Part shown: in pieces, positions 49,101-58,429 of the stretch | How positions within the stretch are numbered: the stretch's first letter is position 1 | Layout: the number at the start of each line of letters is the position of its first letter | Origin: Alviniconcha marisindica | Taxonomy: Eukaryota > Mollusca > Gastropoda > Provannidae | Length of the DNA: 64,000 nt | NCBI GenBank assembly: GCA_018857735.1 | Contig: JABMCL010002254.1 | Span: 1,416,001-1,480,000 of the forward strand | Reading direction: 5' to 3' | Notes under the pieces: generated by a model | The model's database searches: none | What the model saw: only the letters and a program-made list of their open reading frames with translations | Told to the model about the DNA's origin: nothing | Translations under genes and position numbers: made by a program

Positions 49101-52100
49101 ACGGTCTTCCTCCTGCGATCCCGTGCAGGTGTCCTGCCACTGGTCGTCGTGGATGTTACCAGAGTCCTCCAGCGACTTGCCCTGCTGCCCCTCGCGCCGC
49201 TTGCCCGGGTGGTAGGGCAGCAGGCGGGGCCCCTCCGCCTCCTCCCGCCGGGCCAGGAACACTTCCTGCGGACTGTGGGCAAGGGCCGCGCTGTAGAAGG
49301 CCAGGTCCGGCCCCACGCCCTCCGCCTTGCCGTCCGTCACGGGCAGGCGGGAGTTGCGCGGCGACACGGACGTGGACTCCGTTTCCGTGAAGTCTGAGCT
49401 GATGGCGGAGTCGCTGAGGGACCGGACCCGTCTCTGAAGTCGGGCAAGCTTCCGCTCAACCTGCAAGTAATGAGAGACAGCGCAGTGAAGCAAAGCAGCC
49501 TGCACAGGTAGACAGCAGGTGGGCGACACGAGGTCCCGTCCAAGGCCGTCCCGTCCCGTCTCCTGTCTCCCATGACAACTGATACAACAACACCGACTTT
49601 AATGCTCAGTGCATGCCGTGGTGAGACAGCCGTAGTAACGGTCACAGCTGGATGACATGAGCCACCACTGTGATCTTGACCTTGAAAACAGCAAAGCAAT
49701 CATTTCGCGTGACACTCCGGCTCATGATGATGCACCACCATACCAAGTTTAGTACAAAATGTTCAGTGGTTCAGAAGATATCGTCCGGACAGACAAAACC
49801 CGGACACATGAAAACACAGACAGACAAAACCCGGACAGATGAAAATACAGACAGACAAAACCCGGACACATGAAAACACAGACAGACAAAACCCGGATAC
49901 ATGAAAACACAGACAGACAAAACAAAGACACATGAACACACAGACAGACAAAACCCGGACACATGAAAACACAGACAGACACAACACGGACACATGAAAA
50001 CACAGACAGACAAAACACGGACACATGAAAACACAGACAGACACACACAACACGGACACATGAAAACACAGACAGACAAAACACGCACACATGAAAACAC
50101 AGACAAAAAACACACACACGAAAACACAGACGGACAAAAAAAACGGACAAAACACAAACAGACAAAACACAGACACATGAAAACCCAGACAGATAAAACA
50201 CGGACACATGAAAACGCAGACAAAACACGGACACATGAAAACATAGACACACAAAAAACAGACACACGAAAACATAGACGGACAAAAAACGGACAAAACC
50301 CAAACAGACAAAACACAGACATGAAAACCCAAACAGATAAAACACGGACACATGAAAACACAGACAAAACATGCACACATGAAATCACAGACAGACACAA
50401 CACGGACACATGAAAACACAGACAGACACAACAAGGACACATGAAAACATAGACAGACAAAACACAGACACACGAAAACACGGACGGACAAAAAACGGTC
50501 AAAACACACAGACAAAACACAGGCACATGAAAACAAACAGACAAAACACGGACACATGAAAACACAGACAGACAAAATACGGACACATGAAAACACAGAC
50601 AGACACAACACGGACACATGAAGACACAGACAGACACAACACGGACACATGAAAACACAGACAGATAAAACACGGACACATGAAGACACAGACAGACACA
50701 ACACGGACACATGAAAACACAGACAGACAAAACACGGACACACGAAGACAGAGACAGACACAACACGGACACATGAAAACACAGACAGACAAAACACGGA
50801 CACATGAAGACACAGACAGACACAACACGGACACACGAAGACAGAGACAGACACAACACGGACACATGAAAACACAGACAGACAAAACACGGACACACGA
50901 AGACAGAGACACCTGCAAACACAGACAAAACACGACGGCCACATGGAAACACAGACAGAGGGTCATGGTGATCCCTATACACCTTCCCCCAAGTTTGGTA
51001 AGCGGGGGAACGAACTTGCCTAACAAACGAAAAAACCCACCTCTTGTTTGAGAACTTCCCGCATGGCCTCCATCTCAGCAGCGTCACCCACCAACTGCCG
51101 GCCCACAGCGGCGGCCACCGCCGTCAGCACGTTGGTCTGGCCCTCCACCTCATCGCCGTCGCCGCCATCACCCCCACGACCGGCAGCCGGCAGCGGCGGG
51201 GAGCTGGAGGCGCCGGGCCCGGGCAGGTCAGAGGTCAGGCCAGAGGGCAGGTCAGAGGTCAGGCCAGAGGTCAGGCCAGAAGGCAGGTCAGAGGTCAGGC
51301 CAGAGGGCAGGCCAGAGGGCAGGTCAGAGGTCAGGCCAGAGGGCAGGTCAGACGGCAGGCCAGAGGGCAGGTCAGAGGTCAGGCCAGAGGGCAGGTCAGA
51401 GGTCAGGCCAGAGGGCAGGTCAGACGGCAGGCCGGAGGGCGGGTCAAAGGTCAGGTCAGAGGTCAGGCCGGAGGAGGCCTGCGTGGCGTTGAGAGCGGAG
51501 CGCCCCCTGGGGGACTGCTGCGGCGTGCGGTAAACCGACGACTCGGAGCTGCCGCTGCTGCTTTGCGCGGTGACGTCAGGGCTGTAGAAGGCGTCCGCGG
51601 ACATGCAGGAGGAGGCGTCTGACTGCAACGACAGCCTCCCCACCGCCGACTGAGAGCCGGGGAAGGTGGAGTCCGATGACGGTGGGACGGGGCTTTGCGC
51701 GGCGGATGCGTGGGACAGGGGGGTGGAGGCAAAGCCGGGTCGTCCGTCCGCCAGCCCGTCCGCCAGCCCGTCCGCCAGCCCGTCCGCCAGCCCGTCCGCC
51801 AGCTCGTCCGACAGCCACGTACCCGTGTGGAACTCCACTGACGGCTCGCTGGAGGCGGTCAGGTCGTGATTCTGTCCGTTTGCTGACAAGCAGCGCTCCA
51901 GCGAGCTATCGCAGAGCTGTCTCTGAGCCGCGCGCCCTCTGCCTTGCCAGTGGCCAGGGCTGTGGAAAGAGTCCTCCGCTGAGCTGACGAGACCCTTCTG
52001 CACACGCTCACCGCCACGCCGAGACACGCCCGTCGGGACGAACTGTTGGCCGGACATCACAAAAGTCTCTTCAAAGAACAGTTCTTCTTCGTCCATGTCC

Positions 52101-55100
52101 GGATCTTCGCTCTGCCTCCTCTTCACTTCAGCCAGCAAAGCTTCAGCGGCTGCCTCGGATGCCAGCCTGCCTCTCCTGGTGGGCGCGGTCACGGTGCTCG
52201 CCAGGCCCACCTCCTCCCGGAAGGTTTCCACCCAGGCGTACGGCTCCTCTCTGCAGGAGCTGGCGGAGAAGAGCAGCAGGCCGTCGTGACACACGGGGTC
52301 GACCAGGGCCGACTGGGAGCCGTGCTCCACTGGCGTTGGCGGCAGCCACTCCGCTCTCTCCGGGAGGACCTCCCCCACGAAAAGCCGGCCCTCGTGGCCT
52401 CGCACTCCCGTCAGGTCCGCCGTGTGCTCGCTCTCATCCGGCACAACGCTTCCCGCGGTGACTGTGGCCGAGGACTCGCTGTCCACCGGTAAGGGGTTTG
52501 CTGCAACGCCACTTTCTACGAGAGATGTTCTGTCTGGCTGACCACCAGCCTGTCCGTCAGGATGCTGAGAACGTACAACTTTGCTTTCACTGCCGTCACA
52601 AGTGGGCTCTGCAGGACCTGTGCCTGCGGCTGGAGATAGCCGGGCTGTCGGAGCTCCTGAAGGCCTTTCGCTCTGTCCATCCCGTCCCTGTGTGTCCAGT
52701 CGGTCACCTTGCTCCCGTCCCTGTGTGCCCAGTCGGTCACCTTGCGCCCGTCCCTGTGTGTCCAGTCGGTCACCTTGCGCCCGTCCCTGTGTGTCCAGTC
52801 GGTCACCTTGCGCCCGTCCCTGTGTGCTCAGTCGGCCACCTTGCGCCCGTCCCTGTGTGTCCAGTCGGTCACCTTGCGCCCGTCCCTGTGTGCCCAGTCG
52901 GTCACCTTGCGCCCGTCCCTGTGTAGTCCAGTCGGTCACCTTGCGCCCGTCCCTGTGTGTCCAGTCGGTCACCTTGCTGCCGTCCCTGTGTGCCCAGTCG
53001 GCTCACCTTGCGCCCGTTCCTGTGTGTCCAGTCGGTCACCTTGCGCCCGTTCCTGTGTGTCCAGTCGGTCACCTTGCGCCCGTCCCTGTGTGTCCAGTCG
53101 GTCACCTTGCGCCCGTTCCTGTGTGTCCAGTCGGTCACCTTGCGCCCGTTCCTGTGTGTCCAGTCGGTCACCTTGCGCCCGTCCCTGTGTGTCCAGTCGG
53201 TCACCTTGCGCCCGTCCCTGTGTGCCCAGTCGGTCACCTTGCGCCCGTCCCTGTGTGTCCAGTCGGTCACCTTGCGCCCGTCCCTGTGTGTTCAGTCGGT
53301 CACCTTGCTCCCGTCCCTGTGTGCCCAGTCGGCCACCTTGCGCCCGTTCCTGTGTGTCCAGTCGGTCACCTTGCGCCCGTCCCTGTGTGTCCAGTCGGTC
53401 ACCTTGCTCCCGTCCCTGTGTGTCCAGTCGGTCACCTCGCGCCTGTGCTGCCTGCTGTGTGGGTGTGACATTGCTCACCGCCGTGGACATGGCATGGGGC
53501 TGCTCTGATGCCTGCTGTGCAAAGTCCAGGTGAAGCCAGTGGCTGGCCGGGACCGTGACTGTGTCCCTCCCGCCCTCATCAGCGCCCCCTGCTGGCGCTG
53601 CCCCTGCACTCAGCCAGGCGTCAGCTGGCACGAAACGAGCACCTCCGTCACTGCTACCGCGCACTTCCCCGTCATCCGGCGATCCGCCATCGGCTCTCCT
53701 CTCCCGGCTCCCCGGCTCCGTGTCTCGGTCCGTGGGACAGGGCCGCCTTGTGGCGCCAGCTGACTCGGCTCCTCCGGCGGTCATCTGGAACACTCCGGGG
53801 CCGGACACCGCCCAGTCGCCTCCCGCCTCCCTGTGGACCCCTGCGGGCAGTGTCACGTCCCCCTGGTCAGCGCCGCGTGCCCCGGACTGTCCAGTTCTGT
53901 CCGCTCTGCAACTCGCATCCTCCGGTCTGCCGGTGGACTCAGGGGCAAAGTCCAGCTCTCGTCCAGCTCCGCTCTGCGGGGACGGTGTTGCCGTTTCAAT
54001 CTCAACGTCCCTGCTGCCGGCCGCCCGCTGTGGGAGACTGACCGGCTGACCATGCAGATGGACCACAGGCAGCTCCACTACCTGCTCCGAAGACCCGTCC
54101 CTGCTTTGCGGGCCAGCACCAGCATCTGCCCCAGAATCAGTCGCGTCTGCTGCTGACTGAGGGCGTATGACGGTCACGGGGATGAGCAGCGTGCTGTCGG
54201 TCAGACGACGAGGCGACGACTCGCGGGGCGCGGGTCCTGACGCGTGCAGGACGGACGCCGCCTCCCCGTCACACGGCACGGCCTGCTGCCCGCCTGTGGC
54301 TGGCGGGGGGGTGTCTGGGGGGACCTCCTCCACCCAAAGGTGGGTCCTCACCAGAGGCGACGCGTGAAGAGGGCTTCGTGCCGAGGGTCGGCCAGCGCCG
54401 GCTGTCGGAGCTGCGGGAGCAACGGGCGCAGAAACGGTGGCCCGTGTCAGCTCCTGTGCGGGGAGATCCTGGTGCATGGCCACGGTCTGGTGCAGCTGAC
54501 CGGCCACAACTCCGGATTCGTCCATGCGGAACGTGTTGCTGAGGTCCTCTCTCCGCACCGCCACTCGTTTGGGAACCTGTCCTGCAGACCTGGCCGCGTC
54601 CTCGGTGTTGGCGTGACCGGCTGCTGCAGTCGCCCCGCTGCTCATCGTGCTGTCGGCCCCGTCCTCGTCGTGAGACGTCATGCTCTCTGACGTGGACACC
54701 TCCGTGATGCCCGAGTCCGCCGGCACGTCGCTGTCGCACGTCTGGTCGCTGAGGGGCCCGGCGGGCCACACCGACGGGGAGCGCGGGCCCGGGGACGACG
54801 AGTCGCTGCAGCGACGATCCACCGACCACCACTCCCTCCTGTCCGGGTCGGACAGCAGCTCACTCTCTCCCCCACTCTCACGATCCAAGGCGTCTCCAGA
54901 CTGATCCGCGCCGGGTCTCAGGTGCTGGCCCGAGTCCTTCTTGCGGACGGCAGTTCCCTGAGCGGCAACGGCTGGCGGTGAAGCCCCGCTCCTCGTGGCG
55001 CTGGACTGACCGGTCTGACCTCTGGAGACAGCCGACTGTGGCCCGGCATCAGTGCGGCGTGCTGAAGACACTGATGCTGCACGTGGTGCTAGAGACACGG

Positions 55101-58100
55101 AGTCCGCGGATGCCCGGATCTTGAGACTGGAGGCGGAGTCCTCGTCAGTGAGGTGACGTTCCACTGAGCTCTCGCGGCTCACGTCGCCCCCCTCTCTCTC
55201 CTGCTCGACGTCCAGCACGTGACCGCCGGAAAACGTGTGCTCCAGCAGGATGATGTCACCATCCTGGCCCCTCTCCCTGCCGTTGCCGTCGAAGATGACG
55301 CGTTCCTTGGTGACGGTCTCGAAGCGGTCTTCCCGTTGAAGCGTGGTGGTTTCTGTCAGATTGATGTTGATGGTGTCTGGGACAGGGTTGGAAGCGGCTT
55401 CCTCCGTGACCGTGTCCCTGAGGGTGTAGGTCTTGTACTCCGTCTTCTCCACGTTGTACAGCACGTTGGTCTCGTCCTGATTGATGGTCACCTCGAATCG
55501 CAGCCTCCCATCCTCGTCCCGCTGAGTCGTGTGGGTCTTCCTGTGCAAAGAACTCGCGCCTTCCACCGGGTAGCCTTCACACCCGGCAGCCTGGCCTGAG
55601 GTAGCCGCCCCTGCACCCCGGTCTTCATCCTGATCCGACAAGTGATCCACCTCGTCCGTCAGGCCGTACTTGGAGTGCAGGTCCTTCAGCCTGTCCTGAC
55701 GCTGGCGCTTTTCTGGACTGGCTGACGGGTCCGTCTTGGACTTCCGCCTTCGCTGGAGCGGGTCTGGGGTCTGTGCCTGCACAGCTGGCTGCGCCTGGCT
55801 GTGCCACGTGACTGTGGGGGTGACGGACAGCTTCCAGGAGCGACGCGAATGCGCGCGCATGCCGCTCTCCTCGAGGACTGGTTGCGCGCCGCCCATGGCC
55901 TGAAAGAAACCCTCGGGCACGGTGAAGTTGGGGTCCCCGGTGCTGTGGATGGACACGGGGGCCTTGCCCATCACCACGCTCATTCCCTCCGTCTGGGTGC
56001 TCTCCGAGGCGGAGGTGTTGCCATCGTCGGAATGAGCGGACGTCAGTGACGACTCCCGCTGTTGTCGCCGTTCACCGTCTCCCGGACTTCGTTCTCGTCT
56101 GCCAGCTTCACCTTGGGGACGACTGAGCTGAGACTCAAAGTACGAAACTAAGGCGGGAACACTCGTCTGATTGGCTTCCGCCATCGCGTCTCCTTGCAGG
56201 CTCTCTGCCCCTTGAGCGGCGTCAGCTCCGGTTGACGTCACACCGACGTGAAGGTCGGCAGTGAGTCGCTGTATGGATGACCTAAGGTCAGAGATCTGGG
56301 CGGCAGAGGGGTCATGGCGCTCGCTGGAATGGGTGAGGGAATCGTCGGAGAAAATGCTGTCGTTGTCGGACGTGACGTACTCCTCCGAGCTGTGGCCGCG
56401 TCGTTTCTTCACCGCGGTGTCAGAACACCGGTTGGCGGGGCGGCGACGACGGCGGGACCCTGAGCTTGGCCGTGACGACGACCGCGAGTTGGCACCTGAA
56501 ACCAACAGCATGGGCATGGAAACCAACAGCATGGTCATGGAAACCAATTTCATGGGCATGGAAACCAACACCATGGTCATCGAAACCAACATCATGGGCA
56601 TGGAAACCAACATCATGGGCATGGAAACCAACATCATGGGCATGGAAACCAACATCATGGGCATGGAAATTGACCAACACCATGGGCATGGAAACCAACA
56701 TCATGGTCATCGAAACCAACATAATGGGCATGGAAACCAACACCATGGGCAAGGAAACCAACATAATGGGCATGGAAACCAACAGCATGGGCATGCACTG
56801 AGCTGTGACGTCACTGCGCTCTGACTAAACCACTTGCTGGTAAAGAGACCGAAGTTCTCGATAGAGTAAGCTACTTTTATTCTACTGCTTTACAGCAACC
56901 CTTGCAAAGTTCACAACTTGAACCAGTCTTGTTCGATCTTTAAGGTGAAGCTGAAACAACGCTTGTAATCAGACTGTCATGTACTTCGGAACAGGAATCC
57001 AACTAACATTGCCCCATCCACACTCGCCATTGAGAGGGGGAACTCTTACTGAACTTTTCTGCCAAGTAAGTAACTTGGTGTTTTACTCCCAGTCAACCAT
57101 TTTCGGCCAAGTAAGTAACTTGGTGTTTTACTCCCAGTCAACCATTTTCTGCCAAGTAAGTAACTTGGTGTTCTACTCCCAGTCAACAATTTTCTGCCCA
57201 AAGGACACATAAAGAGACTGAGTAAAAATAAAAAAAGTTCAAGTTTTGTAAACTCTAAATGAGTCAATACAAATGAAATAAAGATAGGAAAGGGCAGCCA
57301 TTTTGTCTTCTCAGCCTCGCTACAGACTGATGATCGTATCGGGGATGAGGGCAGTCCAAGGGTAAAGAAGCGGGTGGGGGTTGGGGGGGGGGGAGAGATG
57401 GGGGAGGGGGTGAGGGGGAGGGGAGGAGGAGGGGGAACAGAATGTTCAGCGCGTCTCGCTCTGGGTGGTGTGCAACTTTAATCAAAATCGCAAAATGGCA
57501 GGACGCAAGTTTGGAAACGAAATGGCCTAACACTGGTGAGCCTTCAACAACAGCAACCACGACCATGCAGAGATGAAGACACAAGCCTGGCTAATTCACA
57601 GAAAAAGACACAAGACTGGCTAATTCACAGAAAAAGATACAAGACTGGCTAATTCACAGAAAAAGATACAAGACTGGCTAATTCACAGAAAAAGACACAA
57701 GACTGGCTAATTCACAGAAAAAGACACAAGACTGGCTAATTCACAGAAAAAGACACAAGACTGGCTAAGTTCACAGAACAAGACACAAGACTGGCTAATT
57801 CACAGAAAAAGACACAAGACTGGATAGTTCACAGAACAAGACACAAGACTGGCTAATTCACAGAAAAAGATACAAGACTGGCTAATTCACAGAAAAAGAT
57901 ACAAGACTGGCTAATTCACAGAAAAAGATACAAGACTGGCTAATCCACAGAAAAACATACAAGACTGGCTAATTCACAGAAAAACATACAAGACTGGCTA
58001 ATGTACAGAAAAAGACACAAGCCTGGCTAATTCACAGACGACAACACAAGCCTGGCTAATTGACAGAAGACAACACAAGCCTGGCTAATTGACAGAAGCA

Positions 58101-58404
58101 GACAAAAGCCAGGCTAACTGACAGAAGCAGACATAAGCCAGGCTAACTGACAGAAGCAGGCTAAAGCCAGGCTAACTGACAGAAGCAGACATAAGCCAGG
58201 CTAATTGACAGAAGCAGACAAAAGCCATTCTAATTGACAAAAGCCAACTCACCGGAAGCCAGGGAGTCATCAGAGAAGTGTTCAGCATCGTCGGAGTCTG
58301 ACTCCTTCAGGTGACGTGTGTGCTGACGTCGTTTGCCCCGCCGACCGTTGCTGGCGTGTGTGGCACTGCTGAGGGTGCCAGTCTGGGCTGCTGCAGCTGA
58401 CGCT
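35307..58404 (-). CDS. giant Ser-rich scaffold with LC8-like motifs (3' part of gene)
   Basis: Exons in transcription order: 58404-58253, 56495-51041, 49460-47231, 46476-43211, 42485-37940, 37374-37290, 36311-36208 (or longer) and 35676-35307. All junctions are GT-AG and all phases agree, which strongly supports one gene of about 5,400 codons here, with its 5' end outside the window. The protein is mostly disordered and Ser/Asp/Gly-rich. It carries QT[DE] motifs, acidic SDD words, basic patches and short coiled coils near the C-terminus. Three frame breaks (about 52920-53000, 47888-47898, 40911) lie inside tandem arrays. The size and the segment SLTVELLEAKLNYCLGQTD suggest a STARD9/KIF16A-like tail, but there is no START domain at the end. 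Treat the identity as open. Confidence 0.8.
35940..36245 (-). repeat. 42-bp array iterating an in-frame donor
   Basis: About seven copies. On the - strand each reads SVDYGVMSMSLRER and contains GAAAGGTCTGTTGAC, so AAAG/GTCTGT recurs as a phase-2 donor. Because the unit is 42 bp, use of any copy as the donor keeps the frame into the last exon. How much of the array is exonic is unknown. A G run lies at 35812-35833. Confidence 0.85.
36208..36311 (-). CDS. scaffold gene, penultimate exon (shortest form)
   Basis: Acceptor TATTGTTTTCAG, phase 0 in. It encodes AIQREIDNLQQQRLQSPGG, a short amphipathic coil, then STGLDSGVMSMSLQE. The nearest phase-2 donor is at 36208; further donors in the 42-bp array could extend the exon to about 35956. 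Upstream, 36330-36475 is an ~23-bp array (CACCTTTCACAATTACTCCA) next to the acceptor. Confidence 0.75.
37088..37128. repeat. poly-C tract
   Basis: About 40 nt of C with a single interruption, within an intron. Confidence 0.9.
37290..37374 (-). CDS. scaffold gene, 85-bp exon
   Basis: Acceptor TTCACTGACAG, donor GAACAG/GTAGGT. Phase 2 in and 0 out, joining exactly the phases of its neighbours. It encodes SQASRAQRPGPRLPVPSHTE and then PSAAFSEQ. Without this exon the flanking phases do not match, which supports it. Confidence 0.82.
37380..37580. repeat. ~42-bp array beside a 3' splice site
   Basis: About five copies contain CGCAGTTCATTAGATCTTGG and ATCACAATGTGTTTTA. The last unit runs into the acceptor of the 85-bp exon (AACTGCGTTTCACTGACAG on the - strand). 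Confidence 0.85.
37765..37935. repeat. CA microsatellite with C run
   Basis: Interrupted CA repeat (CACACG, CACCCA variants) followed by a C run at 37905-37917. It begins a few bases beyond the donor at 37940. Confidence 0.93.
37940..42485 (-). CDS. scaffold gene, 4.5-kb exon with coiled coils
   Basis: Acceptor GTGTGCTTGCAG, phase 2 in; donor ATGAG/GTATGG, phase 2 out. In order: Ser/Arg/Pro-rich disordered sequence; an 11-residue array (HVGIGPDGITS type, eight copies, 40905-41150) with a one-base insertion at about 40911; an acidic word DSSFSDDDLFSSE; the helix NEIEKLRQEHNRMMQLLER; more disordered sequence with SDDFTQTDAED; a helical block RAELDRLHRERVEIIELLSL followed by QYLPSSLTVELLEAKLNYCL; a basic helix rich in Arg/Glu (38620-38780); and a final helix ISKAQEALRLLEEHRHG. 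The 38.5-39.1 kb part looks the most conserved. Confidence 0.87.
40905..41150 (-). repeat. coding minisatellite, 33-bp unit
   Basis: Eight copies encode [HQ]VG[AI]GPDG[IT]TS. The copy at 40901-40915 has an extra T (GACGTTGAGAGG versus GACGTGAGAGG), which shifts the frame by one. Confidence 0.92.
42830..43075. repeat. minisatellite, ~59-bp unit (intron)
   Basis: Four copies contain CATCCAAGCAGACAGACAGT and GATCAGGTAACACCC. It lies in the intron between the two large exons. Confidence 0.9.
43211..46476 (-). CDS. scaffold gene, 3.3-kb exon with QT[DE] motif array
   Basis: Acceptor CTGTGTTGCAG, phase 0 in; donor GACGG/GTAAGA, phase 2 out. It is open throughout (1,088 codons). It starts MDRPASLACLEGLVLDE. 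The middle contains ~30-residue degenerate repeats pairing KDASSSVESL with TTSQTD or TSQTE. I count about 18 QT motifs: AQTD, TQTE, TQTP, TQTT, AQTD, SQTD (several), NQTD, SQTE, CQTE, CQTD and RQTE. LC8 dynein light chains bind short disordered strands of the (K/R)xTQT and xSQT type, and multivalent arrays of them are known in other scaffolds. Binding is inferred. The end is acidic (ESVDSGSGEDDVAGEL). Confidence 0.9.
46480..46930 (-). repeat. tandem copies of an acceptor and exon start, ~55-bp unit
   Basis: Five to six ~55-bp copies and three older ones lie directly upstream (- strand) of the exon starting at 46476. On the - strand each reads GACCACTGGTCCATGTTTCAG-like sequence followed by GTGGAC or ATGGAC. 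The real junction is CAGTGGTCTGTGTTGCAG then ATGGAC. Three distal copies (about 46803, 46845, 46890) read GCAG then ATGGAC exactly. Confidence 0.88.
46935..47230. other. intron sequence, nothing recognised
   Basis: AT-richer unique-looking sequence between the acceptor-copy array and the donor at 47231 (GGCCG/GTAAGG). Confidence 0.6.
47231..49460 (-). CDS. scaffold gene, 2.2-kb exon
   Basis: Acceptor TTACTTGCAG, donor GGCCG/GTAAGG, phase 0 at both ends. It begins VERKLARLQRRVRSLSDSA, which continues the coil ending the previous exon (MREVLKQE), then ISSDFTETESTSVSP. The middle includes LLGRKTKSLSSLVDLAAAQE and acidic segments. A six-residue array (LLSDDR, about 15 copies) lies at 47740-48020, then AAINARAAVMRSRPHTD and SPGEEILADILARQTGV. 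Two one-base deletions in the array (about 47888-47898) change frame; both flanking frames are long, open and phase-consistent with their neighbours. Confidence 0.85.
47740..48020 (-). repeat. coding minisatellite, 18-bp unit
   Basis: About 15 copies of GGTCATCAGACAGCAGGC (+ strand), encoding LLSDDR and LLSDDH. Two copies at about 47888-47898 each lack one G, giving a net loss of two bases. Confidence 0.92.
49770..50965. repeat. minisatellite, ~31-bp unit (intron)
   Basis: About 36 copies contain GACAGACAAAACACGGACAC and ATGAAAACACA. Long Cys/Val-rich open frames on the - strand (up to 438 codons) are products of the repeat. It sits in the intron between exons ending at 51041 and starting at 49460. 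Confidence 0.94.
51041..56495 (-). CDS. scaffold gene, 5.5-kb exon
   Basis: Acceptor TTGGTTTCAG, phase 1 in (split Gly codon); donor CAAGAG/GTGGGT, phase 0 out. In order: a basic segment (SGSRRRRRPANRC, VKKRRGHSSEE), an acidic word SIFSDDSLTHSSERHD, a canonical ESTQTEGMSVV motif, RQDRLKDLHSKYGLTDEVDH, a beta-rich block of alternating strands (RFEVTINQDETNVLYNVEKT, then TININLTETTTLQREDRF), long disordered sequence, a 23-copy 11-residue array (52690-53440), further disordered sequence with 12-bp and 15-bp arrays, and a terminal coil (AAEMEAMREVLKQE). Two single-base insertions at about 52926 and 53003 break the frame in the array. Confidence 0.86.
51225..51480 (-). repeat. coding minisatellite, ~15/30-bp unit
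   Basis: Encodes alternating SDLPSGLTSDLPSGL. On the + strand the words are GGTCAGAGGTCAGGCCAGAG. The frame stays open. Confidence 0.9.
51745..51812 (-). repeat. coding 12-bp array
   Basis: Five copies of CCGTCCGCCAGC-type units encode LADG repeats. Confidence 0.9.
52685..53445 (-). repeat. coding minisatellite, 33-bp unit
   Basis: About 23 copies encode GDRLDTQGRAQ and variants (DTQERAQ, GTQGREQ). Every unit also carries CACAG/GG and CAAG/GTGACC, words resembling acceptor and donor. Insertions at about 52926 (TGTGTAGTCC) and 53003 (GGCTCACC) shift the frame by two in total. Confidence 0.93.
56498..56805 (-). repeat. ~18-36-bp array beside the 56495 acceptor
   Basis: Copies contain CATGGGCATGGAAACCAACA (+ strand). 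On the - strand the unit ATGCTGTTGGTTTCCATGCC is nearly the real acceptor region ATGCTGTTGGTTTCAGGTGC, so the array appears to be built from it. Confidence 0.88.
57055..57200. repeat. 46-bp array with palindrome
   Basis: Three copies contain CCAAGTAAGTAACTTGG, which is a 6-bp inverted repeat around a 5-nt loop, plus TGTTTTACTCCCAGTCAAC. Intronic. Confidence 0.85.
57365..57435. repeat. G-rich purine tract
   Basis: About 70 bp of almost only G and A with several G runs. Intronic. Confidence 0.85.
57560..58250. repeat. minisatellite, ~29-bp unit, abutting a donor
   Basis: About 22 copies contain AAGACTGGCTAATTCACAGA. Units nearest the exon change to AGCCAGGCTAACTGACAGAA. The array ends a few bases from the donor at 58253, and TTGGCTTTTGTCAATTAG directly after that donor (- strand) is part of the repeat. 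Confidence 0.9.
58253..58404 (-). CDS. scaffold gene, most 5' exon in the window
   Basis: Acceptor CTGTGGATCAG, donor TTCCG/GTGAGT, phase 2 in and 1 out, joining the next exon as Gly. It encodes ASAAAAQTGTLSSATHASN, a basic run (GRRGKRRQHTRHLK) and the acidic ESDSDDAEHFSDDSLAS. The ending resembles SIFSDDSLTHSS and SSFSDDDLFSSE in later exons. Confidence 0.8.
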
Positions 58405-58429
58405 CTGATCCACAGAGAGACAGAAGTCA

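Noticed and set aside
49763..51087. Long - strand Cys/Val/Phe-rich open frames (393 and 438 codons), resembling a repeat membrane protein
   Set aside because: They are translations of the ~31-bp intronic minisatellite in overlapping frames, with no independent coding signal. The interval is the intron between two phase-matched exons.
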